Assembly (NCBI GenBank): GCA_009692745.1
Contig: SHYO01000005.1
Coordinates: 1 to 53,541, forward strand
Length of the DNA stretch: 53,541 nucleotides
From: Chloroflexota bacterium
GTDB taxonomy: Bacteria > Chloroflexota > Anaerolineae > Epilineales > SHYO01
Direction: 5' to 3'
Shown here: one piece after another, positions 8,032 to 16,898 of the stretch
Layout of the letters: each line of letters starts with the position of its first letter
Position numbering within the stretch: position 1 is the stretch's first letter
Program-made: the position numbers and the translations under genes
The notes under the pieces: model-generated
Databases searched by the model: none
What the model was told of the DNA's origin: nothing
The model's input: only the letters and a program-made list of their open reading frames with translations

Positions 8032-9548
8032 AACCTGGCCGTCGCCTGGCACCCTGGCACCAGGTGCTGCTGGATATGGCCTGGACGGGCATAGCTTTGC
8101 TCCTGGCCGATACCGCCCGCAGCATTGTGCCCCTCGGAATCCCGCTGGATCGAGAACCCCAGGGACTGGCCGGCACCCAATACCTGACCCCCCAGATTTG
8201 GTTGGTGGTCGGCCTGGTATGGTTGAGCGTCTTCCTCATCCTGGGTGTTTACCAACCGGCCAACCGCCTCTCCCTGGCTTCAGATTTGCAGTATACGGCG
8301 CGCGCCGTGACCTTTGCGCTCTTGACCTTTTCCAGCCTCATCTACCTGTTGAAGATCCTGAACTTCTCCCGCCTGCTCTTCTTCTATTTCTATCTCTTCG
8401 ATATGGCCGGACTTGGGGCCATCCGAGCCATAGCATCCTACCTCTTGCACCGGGGAGGCGCGGCCCAGAAGCGGGTGCTGCTGGTGGGAGCCGGCGAGCA
8501 GCGGGGCGCAGTAGTTGACTGGCTGGCCAACCACCCGGAGTATCACCTGGTGGGATTTATAGAAGGCAATGTAGCCAACTTTGCGCCACAAATCCCCGGC
8601 ACCGTGCTGGGGACTTTCGCCGAAATTGGGCAGCTCGTCATGGAACACCAGGTAGACGAAATTATTGTGACCACGACGCAGCGGGGGTCTGGGACGCCTG
8701 CCGCAGACGGACAGGGTTCCCCGCTGTGGAACGCGCCGGACTTAGTTATGGATTTGCAGGGCCAACCTGTCCAGGTACGGATCATACCCGATTTGGGCCA
8801 CGACTTGCAGCACCTGGACCTGGCAGGCGGAAACGGCCAACGTGCTAAGGCCGGGCGCTCTGACGCCAACCGTTCTGACGCCGGCCTCAGCAGGGCAGAA
8901 CCAGGGCCACAACCCATTTACAACTCGCAGCAGCCACCCATCCGCGGCTGGAATACCCTTTGGAAACGGGGCATGGACCTGGTAGGCGCTTCCCTGGGCC
9001 TGGTACTGTTTTCCCCCTGCCTGTTGATCATCGCCATTCTGATTAAACTGGACTCCCCTGGCCCGGTGCTCTTCATCCAACGCCGCGCCGGTAAATACGG
9101 CAATTCCTTCCACATGCTCAAATTTCGGACGATGCAGATAGATGCTGAGGCGATGTTGCAGCAACTGATCGACCTGGAGAATCTACCGGAACCGGTTTTT
9201 AAGTTACAGCATGATCCGCGTATTACCAGAGTTGGTCGCTGGCTGCGACGTTACAGCTTGGATGAGTTACCCCAATTGATCAATGTGCTACGCGGGGAAA
9301 TGAGCCTGGTAGGACCCAGGCCGGAAGACGTACAAATAGCGCGGCGCTACTCTCCCTGGCATAAACAGCGCTTGCTGGTGCGGCCCGGCCTCACCGGCGC
9401 GATGCAAATTAGTGGGCGGGCCGACCTGTCCCTGGAAGAGCGGGTGCGCCTGGAACTCTCCTATATGGAGCATTATTCCTTATGGCTGGATCTCAAAATC
9501 TTGCTACAGACCATCCCTATCGTGCTCAACGGCAAGGGTTCCTATTGA
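8028..9548 (+). CDS. Polyprenyl-phosphate sugar-1-phosphate transferase
   Basis: A 506-residue initiating transferase of exopolysaccharide synthesis. The N-terminal half has four to five membrane helices and a CoA/NAD-binding-like region (RVLLVGAGEQRGAVVDWL), as in WbaP/WcaJ-type enzymes. The C-terminal half is the bacterial sugar transferase domain: KRGMDLVGASLGLVLFSP, MLKFRTM, RRYSLDELPQLINVLRGEMSLVGPRPE and the C-terminal DLKILLQTIP. It links a sugar phosphate to undecaprenyl phosphate at the inner face of the membrane. The GTG at 8028 overlaps the upstream stop (GTGA). Between the two halves, about residues 258-305, there is a low-complexity stretch with a repeated RSDA unit, longer than normal for the family. 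Confidence 0.88.
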   Translation: MKPGRRLAPWHQVLLDMAWTGIALLLADTARSIVPLGIPLDREPQGLAGTQYLTPQIWLVVGLVWLSVFLILGVYQPANRLSLASDLQYTARAVTFALLTFSSLIYLLKILNFSRLLFFYFYLFDMAGLGAIRAIASYLLHRGGAAQKRVLLVGAGEQRGAVVDWLANHPEYHLVGFIEGNVANFAPQIPGTVLGTFAEIGQLVMEHQVDEIIVTTTQRGSGTPAADGQGSPLWNAPDLVMDLQGQPVQVRIIPDLGHDLQHLDLAGGNGQRAKAGRSDANRSDAGLSRAEPGPQPIYNSQQPPIRGWNTLWKRGMDLVGASLGLVLFSPCLLIIAILIKLDSPGPVLFIQRRAGKYGNSFHMLKFRTMQIDAEAMLQQLIDLENLPEPVFKLQHDPRITRVGRWLRRYSLDELPQLINVLRGEMSLVGPRPEDVQIARRYSPWHKQRLLVRPGLTGAMQISGRADLSLEERVRLELSYMEHYSLWLDLKILLQTIPIVLNGKGSY

Positions 9549-10978
9549 AACGTTCCTACCTGGCGTATTGGTGGCGTCACGCCCCACCTACGATATGGGG
9601 CGAACGCCTTCTGGCCGGCATCCTACTGGGGCTGCTGGCCTTCAGCCACGGGCTGCTATATGCTGCGGCGGCGCTGCCCTGGCAAGCGCCGGATGAGCCG
9701 CGCCATTTTGAGCATGTGCGCCTGGTCTACGATACCGGCCGCCCGGTCACGGAAGCCGACATCTCCCTCCCCCTGGAAGGGGCCATCATCACCTCTATGG
9801 ATCGCTACCAATTCTGGCGCCTGGGTCGCTTCGTCAACCCGCGCCTACCCACCAACGGCAGCCTACCACGCCGCTTTGAGGAGATCTGGTACCCCGGCGA
9901 GTATCAGCCCGGCGAGGCCAACCTGGCCCACCTCCTCAATCAGCCGCCGACCTATTACCTGGTGACAGCCGCCTGGTTACATCTCTTTCCGACTAACGAT
10001 GTGACCACCCAACTCTACCTGGCCCGCCTGCTTTCAGTGCTGTTCAGTACCGGTGTGATTTTGCTGGCATATCTGACGGTCATCACGCTGCGCCCCTGGG
10101 ACCGTTTTTCCGCCTTCATCGTCCCGACTTTTATTGCGCTGCTCCCCACCCATGCCTATATGAGTGCTATCGTCAACAGCGACGTTATGGCAGAGTTCCT
10201 GGCGGCGCTGGTCTTCTTCCTGACCGCCAGGCTCCTGGTAGCCAGGAGCGTCAAGCTGCCCGATATTTTGACGCTCTTACTGGCGCTAATTATCGCCATA
10301 GCCACGAAGCGAACCACGGTCTTCCTGGTTCCGGCGGTCGTCCTGGCTCTGGCATGGCGCTTTTGGCCCCGGCGCTGGCTGCAGCAGCCGACCTTAAAAC
10401 GCGCGTTACTGCCCGTGGCTACCGGTGGGGTCATCGGCTTCTTTTTATTATGGCAAAGCGGTTTCTTGCAAGATCTCAGTCAAAGCATCGGCGGGGATGC
10501 CCTCGCCGGTGAGCTATTCTTGCATCCCGGGCGCTATCTCGTGGCGCCCTTCGAGGGTTTCTGGGGGCGTTTCGGCTGGCTCAATATTAACCTGCCTCCT
10601 CTCTGGTATGCTTTCCCCGGCCTCTTATGCGCCGTAGCCCTGATTGGTCTGGTAGGTAGTTTGTGGCGCACCGCACCCGAGGATAAAATTAACCCTGCCC
10701 TGGTGGCATTTAGCCTGATAGCGATCGCCTTCTCTCTTGGGCTGAATATAGCCAACGCAGCGGTAGCCAATGCTAACACGATATGGGTCGTATTTGTACC
10801 ACAAGGGCGCTACCTTTTTGCCGCCGTGATCCCGATTAGCCTGTTGCTTGTATTGGGGTGGCGCGACTGGATTCCGCCGCGCTGGCGCACCATAGCGATT
10901 GCACCGGTGCTGCTGACGCTTTTTATCTGGGATATTGCCGTGCTCTTCGGTGTGGTGTTCCCTGGACTCTATGGTTAA
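9545..10978 (+). CDS. DUF2142/GT39-like membrane glycosyltransferase
   Basis: A 477-residue polytopic protein. After the first helix it has LPWQAPDEPRHFEHVRLVYDTGRPV, the P.DEp.H motif of DUF2142 and related GT-C proteins, whose acidic residues lie in the first external loop. Around ten further helices follow. A role in transferring a sugar outside the membrane is inferred from fold and context only. The start is the TTG at 9545, which overlaps the upstream stop (TTGA), matching the coupling in neighbouring genes. Codons 13-20 (APPTIWGE) are encoded by the second copy of the 22-bp repeat, read here in a different frame from the first copy. Confidence 0.75.
   Translation: MKRSYLAYWWRHAPPTIWGERLLAGILLGLLAFSHGLLYAAAALPWQAPDEPRHFEHVRLVYDTGRPVTEADISLPLEGAIITSMDRYQFWRLGRFVNPRLPTNGSLPRRFEEIWYPGEYQPGEANLAHLLNQPPTYYLVTAAWLHLFPTNDVTTQLYLARLLSVLFSTGVILLAYLTVITLRPWDRFSAFIVPTFIALLPTHAYMSAIVNSDVMAEFLAALVFFLTARLLVARSVKLPDILTLLLALIIAIATKRTTVFLVPAVVLALAWRFWPRRWLQQPTLKRALLPVATGGVIGFFLLWQSGFLQDLSQSIGGDALAGELFLHPGRYLVAPFEGFWGRFGWLNINLPPLWYAFPGLLCAVALIGLVGSLWRTAPEDKINPALVAFSLIAIAFSLGLNIANAAVANANTIWVVFVPQGRYLFAAVIPISLLLVLGWRDWIPPRWRTIAIAPVLLTLFIWDIAVLFGVVFPGLYG
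9581..9602. repeat. 22-bp repeat, copy B
   Basis: Identical over 22 bp to 4039-4060. In this copy the stem extends to CGCCCCA/TGGGGCG (9580-9602) with a 9-nt loop CCTACGATA. Confidence 0.85.
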
Positions 10979-12377
10979 CCCGCCGACATTATCTCCGGTA
11001 AACAACCAGGCAAGCAACGGTACCACGCAGACAGGCCGCGACCTCTGGAGACCAGCTATTTCCTGGGCACTGACCGTATTTATCGCACTACGGTTGTATC
11101 TCAGCCTCTTAGGCGGCGCAATCCTGTGGTTTACCGGCTTCGCACCGGACCCGGCTACCGTAGCCCATTATTACCTGGGACAGAGTCCCATTGGCGCCGA
11201 TGTCAGCGGAACCCTCGGTGGGATATTCACCTTCCTACTCTCCCCCTGGCAGCGCTGGGATGCCTTGTGGTATACCCACATCGCCCAATATGGCTACTTG
11301 CCGGGAGATGGCAGCGCCAACCTGCATCCGCTGTACCCATTACTGGTCGCCCTCGCGGGCAGGCTGCTGCCCGGCGCGGATGGGGACAAGTATCTCCTGG
11401 CGGCCTTGATCGTCTCCAATGTATGCCTTATCGGCGCCCTGGCGTTTTTATACCGCCTGGCCCGGCGGGAATCTAATGCCAGGGCAGCACGCCGGGCAGT
11501 CCGGCTGTTGGCGCTCAGTCCGGCGGCATTTTTTCTTTTCGCACCCTATACCGAATCGCTGCTGATCCTGTGTTTATGCGCTGCTTTTTGGTATGGACAG
11601 CACGAAAAGTGGGCGCTGGCAGCTACCTGGGGCGCCCTGGCAGGACTTACCAAACTACCGGGAGTGCTAGTCATAGTGCCCTTAGCATGGTGGGCCTGGC
11701 AGAAGATGGTATATCAACGCCGCCAAACGAGCGCCCGCCAAATCGGCGGAAGGGAGCAGGAAAATACCATCTTCCTCCAGAAACGAGGCAGCCCGTTTTC
11801 TCACCTACCAGGGGGGGTAGTGGATTTCATAAGAAATCCAGCCTTTCTCTGGCTCTGCCTTATTCCCGTAGCTACCCTGACCTGGATGCTCTACCGCTAT
11901 ATATTTCTCAACGGAGCAGGGGATGGCACAACTGCGGCAGGCGGCCAGAATACCTTCGTCTTTCCGGTTGCCGCGCAACAGGTCTGGGCCTGGCGTTTTG
12001 TGCCACCGTGGGAAGGGCTGTTGCGCGGTATCGTGATGGCCCTCACACCCGCGGCGCCGGTACAGTGGGTGCGCAGTATCTTGGAGTTGGGCATGGTGTT
12101 GGCTTTAGGCGCCGCCGTGCCTTGGGTCTGGCGACATGCCTGGCGACCCTACGCTATATACCTGCTGGTCGTATGGCTGGCGTTACTCTGCTGGGTCGAT
12201 GCCCTGCGCCCTTTCTCAACTGTCTACAGGCACAGTTTGCTTTTCTTTCCAATCGTAATAGTATTAGCCGATAATTTTGAAAAACGGCGGGTAGATGATC
12301 GGGGCCTGGCGCTCATTTCCCTGGGGCTGCTGACGATCTTTACCACCTTTTTCGTTATGTGGTATTGGATGGGATGA
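10971..12377 (+). CDS. PIG-V-like membrane mannosyltransferase
   Basis: A 468-residue GT-C protein resembling GPI mannosyltransferase II (PIG-V, GT76) and its bacterial relatives. Diagnostic segments are SPWQRWDALWYTHIAQYGY near residue 90, NLHPLYPLLVALAG, LSPAAFFLFAPYTESLLIL near 190 and GALAGLTKLPGVLVIVPLAWW. The W-D pair after the first helix corresponds to the GT-C catalytic acidic residue. It probably adds mannose or a related sugar from a polyprenyl-phosphate donor on the outer face. The ATG at 10971 overlaps the end of the upstream gene by 8 nt. A hydrophilic insertion around residues 245-280 contains a short inverted repeat in its DNA and is not typical of the family. Confidence 0.8.
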   Translation: MVNPPTLSPVNNQASNGTTQTGRDLWRPAISWALTVFIALRLYLSLLGGAILWFTGFAPDPATVAHYYLGQSPIGADVSGTLGGIFTFLLSPWQRWDALWYTHIAQYGYLPGDGSANLHPLYPLLVALAGRLLPGADGDKYLLAALIVSNVCLIGALAFLYRLARRESNARAARRAVRLLALSPAAFFLFAPYTESLLILCLCAAFWYGQHEKWALAATWGALAGLTKLPGVLVIVPLAWWAWQKMVYQRRQTSARQIGGREQENTIFLQKRGSPFSHLPGGVVDFIRNPAFLWLCLIPVATLTWMLYRYIFLNGAGDGTTAAGGQNTFVFPVAAQQVWAWRFVPPWEGLLRGIVMALTPAAPVQWVRSILELGMVLALGAAVPWVWRHAWRPYAIYLLVVWLALLCWVDALRPFSTVYRHSLLFFPIVIVLADNFEKRRVDDRGLALISLGLLTIFTTFFVMWYWMG

Positions 12378-14422
12378 GAAGTCTATTTAACAGACCTTTT
12401 TTCAAAGCACGCTTCAGTGTACTGCTCTCAATACTAGAGAGATCACCGAGATCCCGTATTTTGTTGGGCAGCGCCATTGTGTTGCTCTTTTTAGGCGCCG
12501 TGGTGGGGGTTTTATTGATCCAACCGCGCAGCCTGGCTGCTACCATCACGAATGTCACCCCCCAGGTGCGGATACCCTGGGTCGGATTGCGCGCCTATCC
12601 AGGAGACAACGGCAACAGCATCACCGCTACGCCCATCCACCCCAACCCCACGCCCACCACGACTCCGCCAGCAGGTACATCGGCCACCGCCTCTACTTCC
12701 GCCACCGCGCCCGGGTCGGATACAGCCACGGTAACCAATGGCACAGCAACCACCACCGCAGTAGTTACCATAACTGCCACACAACCCGCCTCATCGGCCA
12801 GCGCCACGGCGACCACCGCTACACCGACATCAACTTTAGCCGGCGCTACATCCACCACGACTACAAGCGTTCCGACGCCGCCATCTTCGCCGACGCCCAC
12901 CAAATCACCCACCTTCATCCCTTTTGCTTCGGCTACCGCGACCGCGACGCCGAGCTGGACGGCGCTTCCCACCTCTCCTTCCCCAACTTCTACGCCCCGC
13001 CCCTCCACGAATACTGCCACTTCTACCCGCACGCCCACCGCGCCTGCCGCTACAGCGACCACAATCCCGGTACCGGCGAGCGATTTACCCTTCGGCGTAC
13101 AGATGTTTGAAGAGATTTACAACGGGACAGCCCGCCAGCGCTTTGCCAATATCGGCATGTCCTGGGTACGCCTCTATATCGGCTGGCGCTATATTGAGAG
13201 CTCGAACAGCAATCCACCCAGTTACAACTGGGCCTCAGTAGACGATTTGGTGCGCCAGGCCCAGGCTGCCGGGCTGCAACCGTATTTTACTGTACAAGAT
13301 CCGCCGGATTGGGCTGCATCTATCCCATGCGGTCCCATCGACAAAGTGCCGCCCAGCCGTTTTGCGGCCTTCATGACCGCCCTGGCGCAACGGTACGACG
13401 GCGACGGCTATAACGATTTCCCGGAGCTGCGCCAGCCGGTACGTTATTATGAATTGTGGAATGAGCCGGATTATGATCGCTCACCAGCCCCTGGCGGCTG
13501 CTGGGGTGGCGACGTTAACCAGAACGGCACACCCGACCCGGAAGAGTATGCCACCATGCTGCAAGCCGTCTATCCGGCGGTCAAAGCCGCTGCGCCCCAG
13601 GTCCAGTTGGTCTTCGGCTCGATTGCCTACGACACATTTACCGGTAGTCACTTCAATATGACCTTCACCGACCAGGTGCTCGGAGCCCTCTCCCGTGATC
13701 CTGCTGCGGCAACCCATAATTTCTATTTTGATGTGATGGCCTTCCACCAATATGATGCTTTCCGGCGTAATTGGGATGGGACTCTGCCCTACTACCAGGG
13801 CTTATTGGGTAAAGCCAGCGCCGTGGATAATCTCCTGACCCGCTATGGATTACAGAAGCCGCTGATCGTCTCGGAAGCCGGCTTACAGATCGGCAACAAC
13901 CCAGGAAGCGCCACCGCGGAAGACCTGGAAGCCCAGGCCCGCCACCTGGCTCGCGTCTTTACGCAAAGTAAAGCCGCCGAATTCCCGGTGGTGATCTGGT
14001 ACACCGCGATAGATCGGCCCGATGAGCTGCGTTATGGGCTCTTCGGTACCAGTTTTAATGATCAGCGTCCGGCTTTCACCGCTGCCCAGGTCGCTATTCG
14101 ACAATTACAAGGGATGAATTTTGATCAGCAGTTGGATACGGATATTACCGGCGACCCCAGGATCCAGGCCTTCCGCTTTATTGTGCCGGGCGGCCAGAGA
14201 CGCCTGGTGGTTTGGGCGGATAACGGCCAGCGCATCAAGGACACGCAGGAGGTCGATCTTTCCATGACGGTAACTGCGAATACTCTAGGAGTCTCGGGGG
14301 CTGCCTGGACAGGCCGGGTGCGGGTGACCAACCAGTATGGCATTTCCCAGATCTACGGCTCAGGAGGCACACAAGTAATTATACCTATCAACCGGGCCGT
14401 CGTGTACCTCGAGGTGGCTTAA
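12374..14422 (+). CDS. Membrane-anchored glycoside hydrolase (clan GH-A, GH39/GH5-like) with Thr-rich stalk
   Basis: A 682-residue protein. An N-terminal membrane anchor (~residues 30-55) is followed by a stalk of about 160 residues (roughly 70-230) made almost wholly of Thr, Ala, Ser and Pro, then a (beta/alpha)8 glycosidase. The catalytic domain has FANIGMSWVRLYIGWRYIE, the acid/base motif YELWNEPD (Glu364) and the nucleophile motif LIVSEAGLQ (Glu501), as in clan A families GH39, GH5 and GH51. It should act outside the membrane, at a distance set by the stalk, trimming or modifying the glycan made by the operon; the Thr-rich stalk may itself be O-glycosylated by the neighbouring mannosyltransferases (inference). 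ATG at 12374 overlaps the upstream stop. Confidence 0.85.
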   Translation: MRSLFNRPFFKARFSVLLSILERSPRSRILLGSAIVLLFLGAVVGVLLIQPRSLAATITNVTPQVRIPWVGLRAYPGDNGNSITATPIHPNPTPTTTPPAGTSATASTSATAPGSDTATVTNGTATTTAVVTITATQPASSASATATTATPTSTLAGATSTTTTSVPTPPSSPTPTKSPTFIPFASATATATPSWTALPTSPSPTSTPRPSTNTATSTRTPTAPAATATTIPVPASDLPFGVQMFEEIYNGTARQRFANIGMSWVRLYIGWRYIESSNSNPPSYNWASVDDLVRQAQAAGLQPYFTVQDPPDWAASIPCGPIDKVPPSRFAAFMTALAQRYDGDGYNDFPELRQPVRYYELWNEPDYDRSPAPGGCWGGDVNQNGTPDPEEYATMLQAVYPAVKAAAPQVQLVFGSIAYDTFTGSHFNMTFTDQVLGALSRDPAAATHNFYFDVMAFHQYDAFRRNWDGTLPYYQGLLGKASAVDNLLTRYGLQKPLIVSEAGLQIGNNPGSATAEDLEAQARHLARVFTQSKAAEFPVVIWYTAIDRPDELRYGLFGTSFNDQRPAFTAAQVAIRQLQGMNFDQQLDTDITGDPRIQAFRFIVPGGQRRLVVWADNGQRIKDTQEVDLSMTVTANTLGVSGAAWTGRVRVTNQYGISQIYGSGGTQVIIPINRAVVYLEVA

Positions 14423-14433
14423 TAAGAGGCGCC

Positions 14434-14835
14434 ATGAGATTACACCGGCTGCTGAGGCGACGACCTCATTATTTTATCACCTGTCTATTGGGATGCGTTA
14501 TCATCCTGGGACTCTGGACCGGCGGCCCGCGCACTGCCCAGGCTCTGCCTATAGCAGGCCACCAGGGATTGGCTGCATGGCAAGCACAAGGTGTAGAAAC
14601 CACTCCTCTGGCGGCGCGGCGTGAGCCGCTGCCGGCCAACCTATCGTTACTGGAGCGCCTGGCAGCGGATAAGCCGGGCTTGCTGGGTCAACCCTGGTTT
14701 TACGGGCTTTTATTTGGCCTGATCCTGGTGTGGGTCTTCGCCTTGGTGGCGCTCTCCACCGATCTGATGGAACCTACCCGCCAGGCCGGACCTGCCACCC
14801 AACCGGTTGGCCCCAGCTCCGAGAAGAGCAATTAA
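14434..14835 (+). CDS. Small membrane protein of unknown function
   Basis: A 133-residue protein, 11 nt after the glycosidase gene and last in the operon. It has a basic N-terminus (MRLHRLLRRR), a hydrophobic segment at ~13-30 that could be a signal peptide or anchor ending near AQA, an external loop of ~60 residues and a second hydrophobic helix at ~87-108 followed by a polar tail. No family was recognised. A role as an accessory subunit of the polysaccharide machinery is suggested only by position. The gene ends 14 bp from the convergent ligase gene. Confidence 0.65.
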   Translation: MRLHRLLRRRPHYFITCLLGCVIILGLWTGGPRTAQALPIAGHQGLAAWQAQGVETTPLAARREPLPANLSLLERLAADKPGLLGQPWFYGLLFGLILVWVFALVALSTDLMEPTRQAGPATQPVGPSSEKSN

Positions 14836-14849
14836 GCGCGCTGCCGTCT

Positions 14850-16157
14850 TCAGCTCCCATCCCCGGTTATTTCCACTCCAGCTTTTCTGAAACATGCCCA
14901 ACCTGGTTGGACGGTCACCCTTTCGATAGCCACTCCCAGGCCTGCCACCAGCCAAATGACGGCAATGGGGCGCGAAGCCACCGTAATCGCATCAAACAAG
15001 CCGTAGAGGCTAAACGCCAGTAATCCCGCGGTGAGACCATAGGCGGCTCCGGCGGCAGGACCGGTGCCACATCTGCGCCCGGCGCGGAAGGCAGCCAGCG
15101 CAGCATGTACCAGCAACGCCAGGTAGGCCACTGCGCCGAAAACCCCCAGGTCCAAGCCAGCCTGCAGGTAGATGTTGTGGGCATGCGGTACTTCGGGCAC
15201 GCCATAGATCATAGCTGTCTTTAGCCAGGGATGCATATCGCGGAAGATATCGTAAAAGGCGCTTAATCCTATGCCAGTCCAGGGGGAAGCTTGTAGCAAC
15301 CCCCAGCCTTCGCGCCAAATCTCAAACCGCGTGGGGGTTGGATACCATTGCGGCGTGAGCAAATCAGAGCTGGTCAAGGCTTGGATCGTAGTAGGGGGCA
15401 GCAGTAACAGCGCCCCAGCTATAGCTGTCAGACTAACCAGCAGTGCGGTAAATCCCAGCCACCGCCCCCGTTGAAATAGCAGCCAAAGTAGAGATATAAA
15501 GAGTGCCACCAGCGCACCACGCGCCAGGCTCAATCCCAGGTAGAGGGAAATTACGATCGTCGCTGCCAGGGTTAGCCAGAGTAAGGCACGTGGCAAAAAG
15601 TGCTGCGAAGGACGGACGCCAGACGCATCATATCGGGTGTTGTAATCCCGCTGTACCAACCATAACCACAGCCCCACCAATGGCGGGAGCACCAAGATCA
15701 ATACACCACTAGCCTCATTGGGATGGATCCGATCGCGGGCCCCCAGCCAAATAAGCCAGGCATTGGGTAGCTGTGGCATCCAATTAACAGCGCCGGAGAG
15801 CAGTGGAAATTTGTGGTCCATCCACTTGGATCCGACGAGGGAGAGGAGCGCCACCGCCAAGCCGGCCACCGCCAGGCAACCCAACCCCAGCCAAAATCGC
15901 CGCAGCGAGGTGGTAAACTTTACCACTACCACATAGATCAAGATCCCCAGCAGGAAAATGACGAAACGAAAGGCGCTGGCGGCCTGATGGGGCGAAACCC
16001 ATACCCCCACCGCGCCGGCCAACAATAGTATACCGATAGCCGCGCTGTGGCCGTGACGGCAGGCATAGCCGTAGAGGGACACCAGCATGCCGCGCATATC
16101 TAGCAGGGCTGGCAGGGTCAACCGGGCAGGGGGAGGATTTTCTCTAGCGGTACGCAT
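14850..16157 (-). CDS. O-antigen-ligase/polymerase-like (Wzy_C) membrane protein
   Basis: A 435-residue protein with about eleven hydrophobic segments and one large external loop (~residues 255-325) carrying the Wzy_C/O-antigen ligase pattern: PTRFEIWREGWGLLQASPWTGIGLSAFYD and EVPHAHNIYLQAGLDLGVFG. The R and H residues of this loop are the ones that handle the undecaprenyl-pyrophosphate glycan in WaaL-type enzymes. It would join or polymerise glycans outside the inner membrane. It lies just downstream of epsI and the exosortase on the same strand and faces the polysaccharide operon. The ATG at 16157 is preceded by GAGGAAG at slightly long spacing; Met21 is an alternative start. Confidence 0.85.
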   Translation of the reverse strand: MRTARENPPPARLTLPALLDMRGMLVSLYGYACRHGHSAAIGILLLAGAVGVWVSPHQAASAFRFVIFLLGILIYVVVVKFTTSLRRFWLGLGCLAVAGLAVALLSLVGSKWMDHKFPLLSGAVNWMPQLPNAWLIWLGARDRIHPNEASGVLILVLPPLVGLWLWLVQRDYNTRYDASGVRPSQHFLPRALLWLTLAATIVISLYLGLSLARGALVALFISLLWLLFQRGRWLGFTALLVSLTAIAGALLLLPPTTIQALTSSDLLTPQWYPTPTRFEIWREGWGLLQASPWTGIGLSAFYDIFRDMHPWLKTAMIYGVPEVPHAHNIYLQAGLDLGVFGAVAYLALLVHAALAAFRAGRRCGTGPAAGAAYGLTAGLLAFSLYGLFDAITVASRPIAVIWLVAGLGVAIERVTVQPGWACFRKAGVEITGDGS

Positions 16158-16175
16158 GTGTGGTACGCTTCCTCA

Positions 16176-16898
16176 TCAATTTGCAAAGGGCCAGGGTAGT
16201 TGCAGCGCCAGCTTATTTGAGGACGTCGCACCGGGGAGAATCTGGCGGATGAAGCTGTCCATAGAGGCCACCGCTTCTTCTTGAGTTTGGCTGGTCAGAG
16301 AGGAAGTCACATGCATGACGTACGCGCCATCTTCAATGCGGCGCCGGTCATCGCGCCAAAGATACCAACTGAATACCAGCCGGTTGTCGCTCAGCGCATC
16401 GTTACGGGCGATGAATTGGTTAATGGCGATCTGCCCGTTATCCAGCGAAATGGTATGCACCGGCAACTCTGTCACCGTCCACCCCCCCGCGCGGTAACAG
16501 ATCTCGGGGCGGTGTAGTTTGCGGGAAGTATCGCTGCCGATAATGGTGAAGCTTACATTTTCGCCGCGCGAATTGCGATAAGCGCGGTTAATCATCAATT
16601 CCGGTGAGACCGAGGTATAGGCTTCCAGGTTCAGCGGAAAGTCCACCCCTTCCCAGCGCCCTATCTGGCGGGGAAGCTGGGCCGGACCGTCTGCCAGGTT
16701 ATAGATGAAAGCCGACCTGACGTCCACCTTGCCGTTGTTAAATCTGATGATGCCGCCCCGGTCCAGGGTAAAGCGCGCCGGGTCAAGCGCCTTGGCGGAA
16801 GACAGATCCGGCAGCAGACGCCCCTGGGAGATAAGGGCGGCCAGAGTAGCCAGCAGGAGCCCGCTGAGGATCAAGAGCCGCCGCGTGGTTGCGTCCAT
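16176..16898 (-). CDS. epsI: EpsI-family (DUF3485) exosortase partner
   Basis: A 240-residue protein with an N-terminal membrane anchor (~7-25) and an external domain with the EpsI signature LHRPEICYRAGGWTVTE (HxPExCY...GW). EpsI proteins accompany exosortases, either as separate genes or fused to the exosortase C-terminus, and are needed with exopolysaccharide synthesis; their biochemical role is not settled. Its start (ATG at 16898) lies 28 nt inside the 3' end of the exosortase gene, so the two are translated together. The chosen start gives a normal anchor; the longer open frame upstream lacks features and overlaps the exosortase more. Confidence 0.9.
   Translation of the reverse strand: MDATTRRLLILSGLLLATLAALISQGRLLPDLSSAKALDPARFTLDRGGIIRFNNGKVDVRSAFIYNLADGPAQLPRQIGRWEGVDFPLNLEAYTSVSPELMINRAYRNSRGENVSFTIIGSDTSRKLHRPEICYRAGGWTVTELPVHTISLDNGQIAINQFIARNDALSDNRLVFSWYLWRDDRRRIEDGAYVMHVTSSLTSQTQEEAVASMDSFIRQILPGATSSNKLALQLPWPFAN

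Noticed and set aside
12595-13062. 155-codon antisense frame, Val/Ala/Gly-rich
   Set aside because: It is the mirror of the Thr/Ala/Pro stalk codons of the glycosidase gene and has no ribosome site or family motifs.
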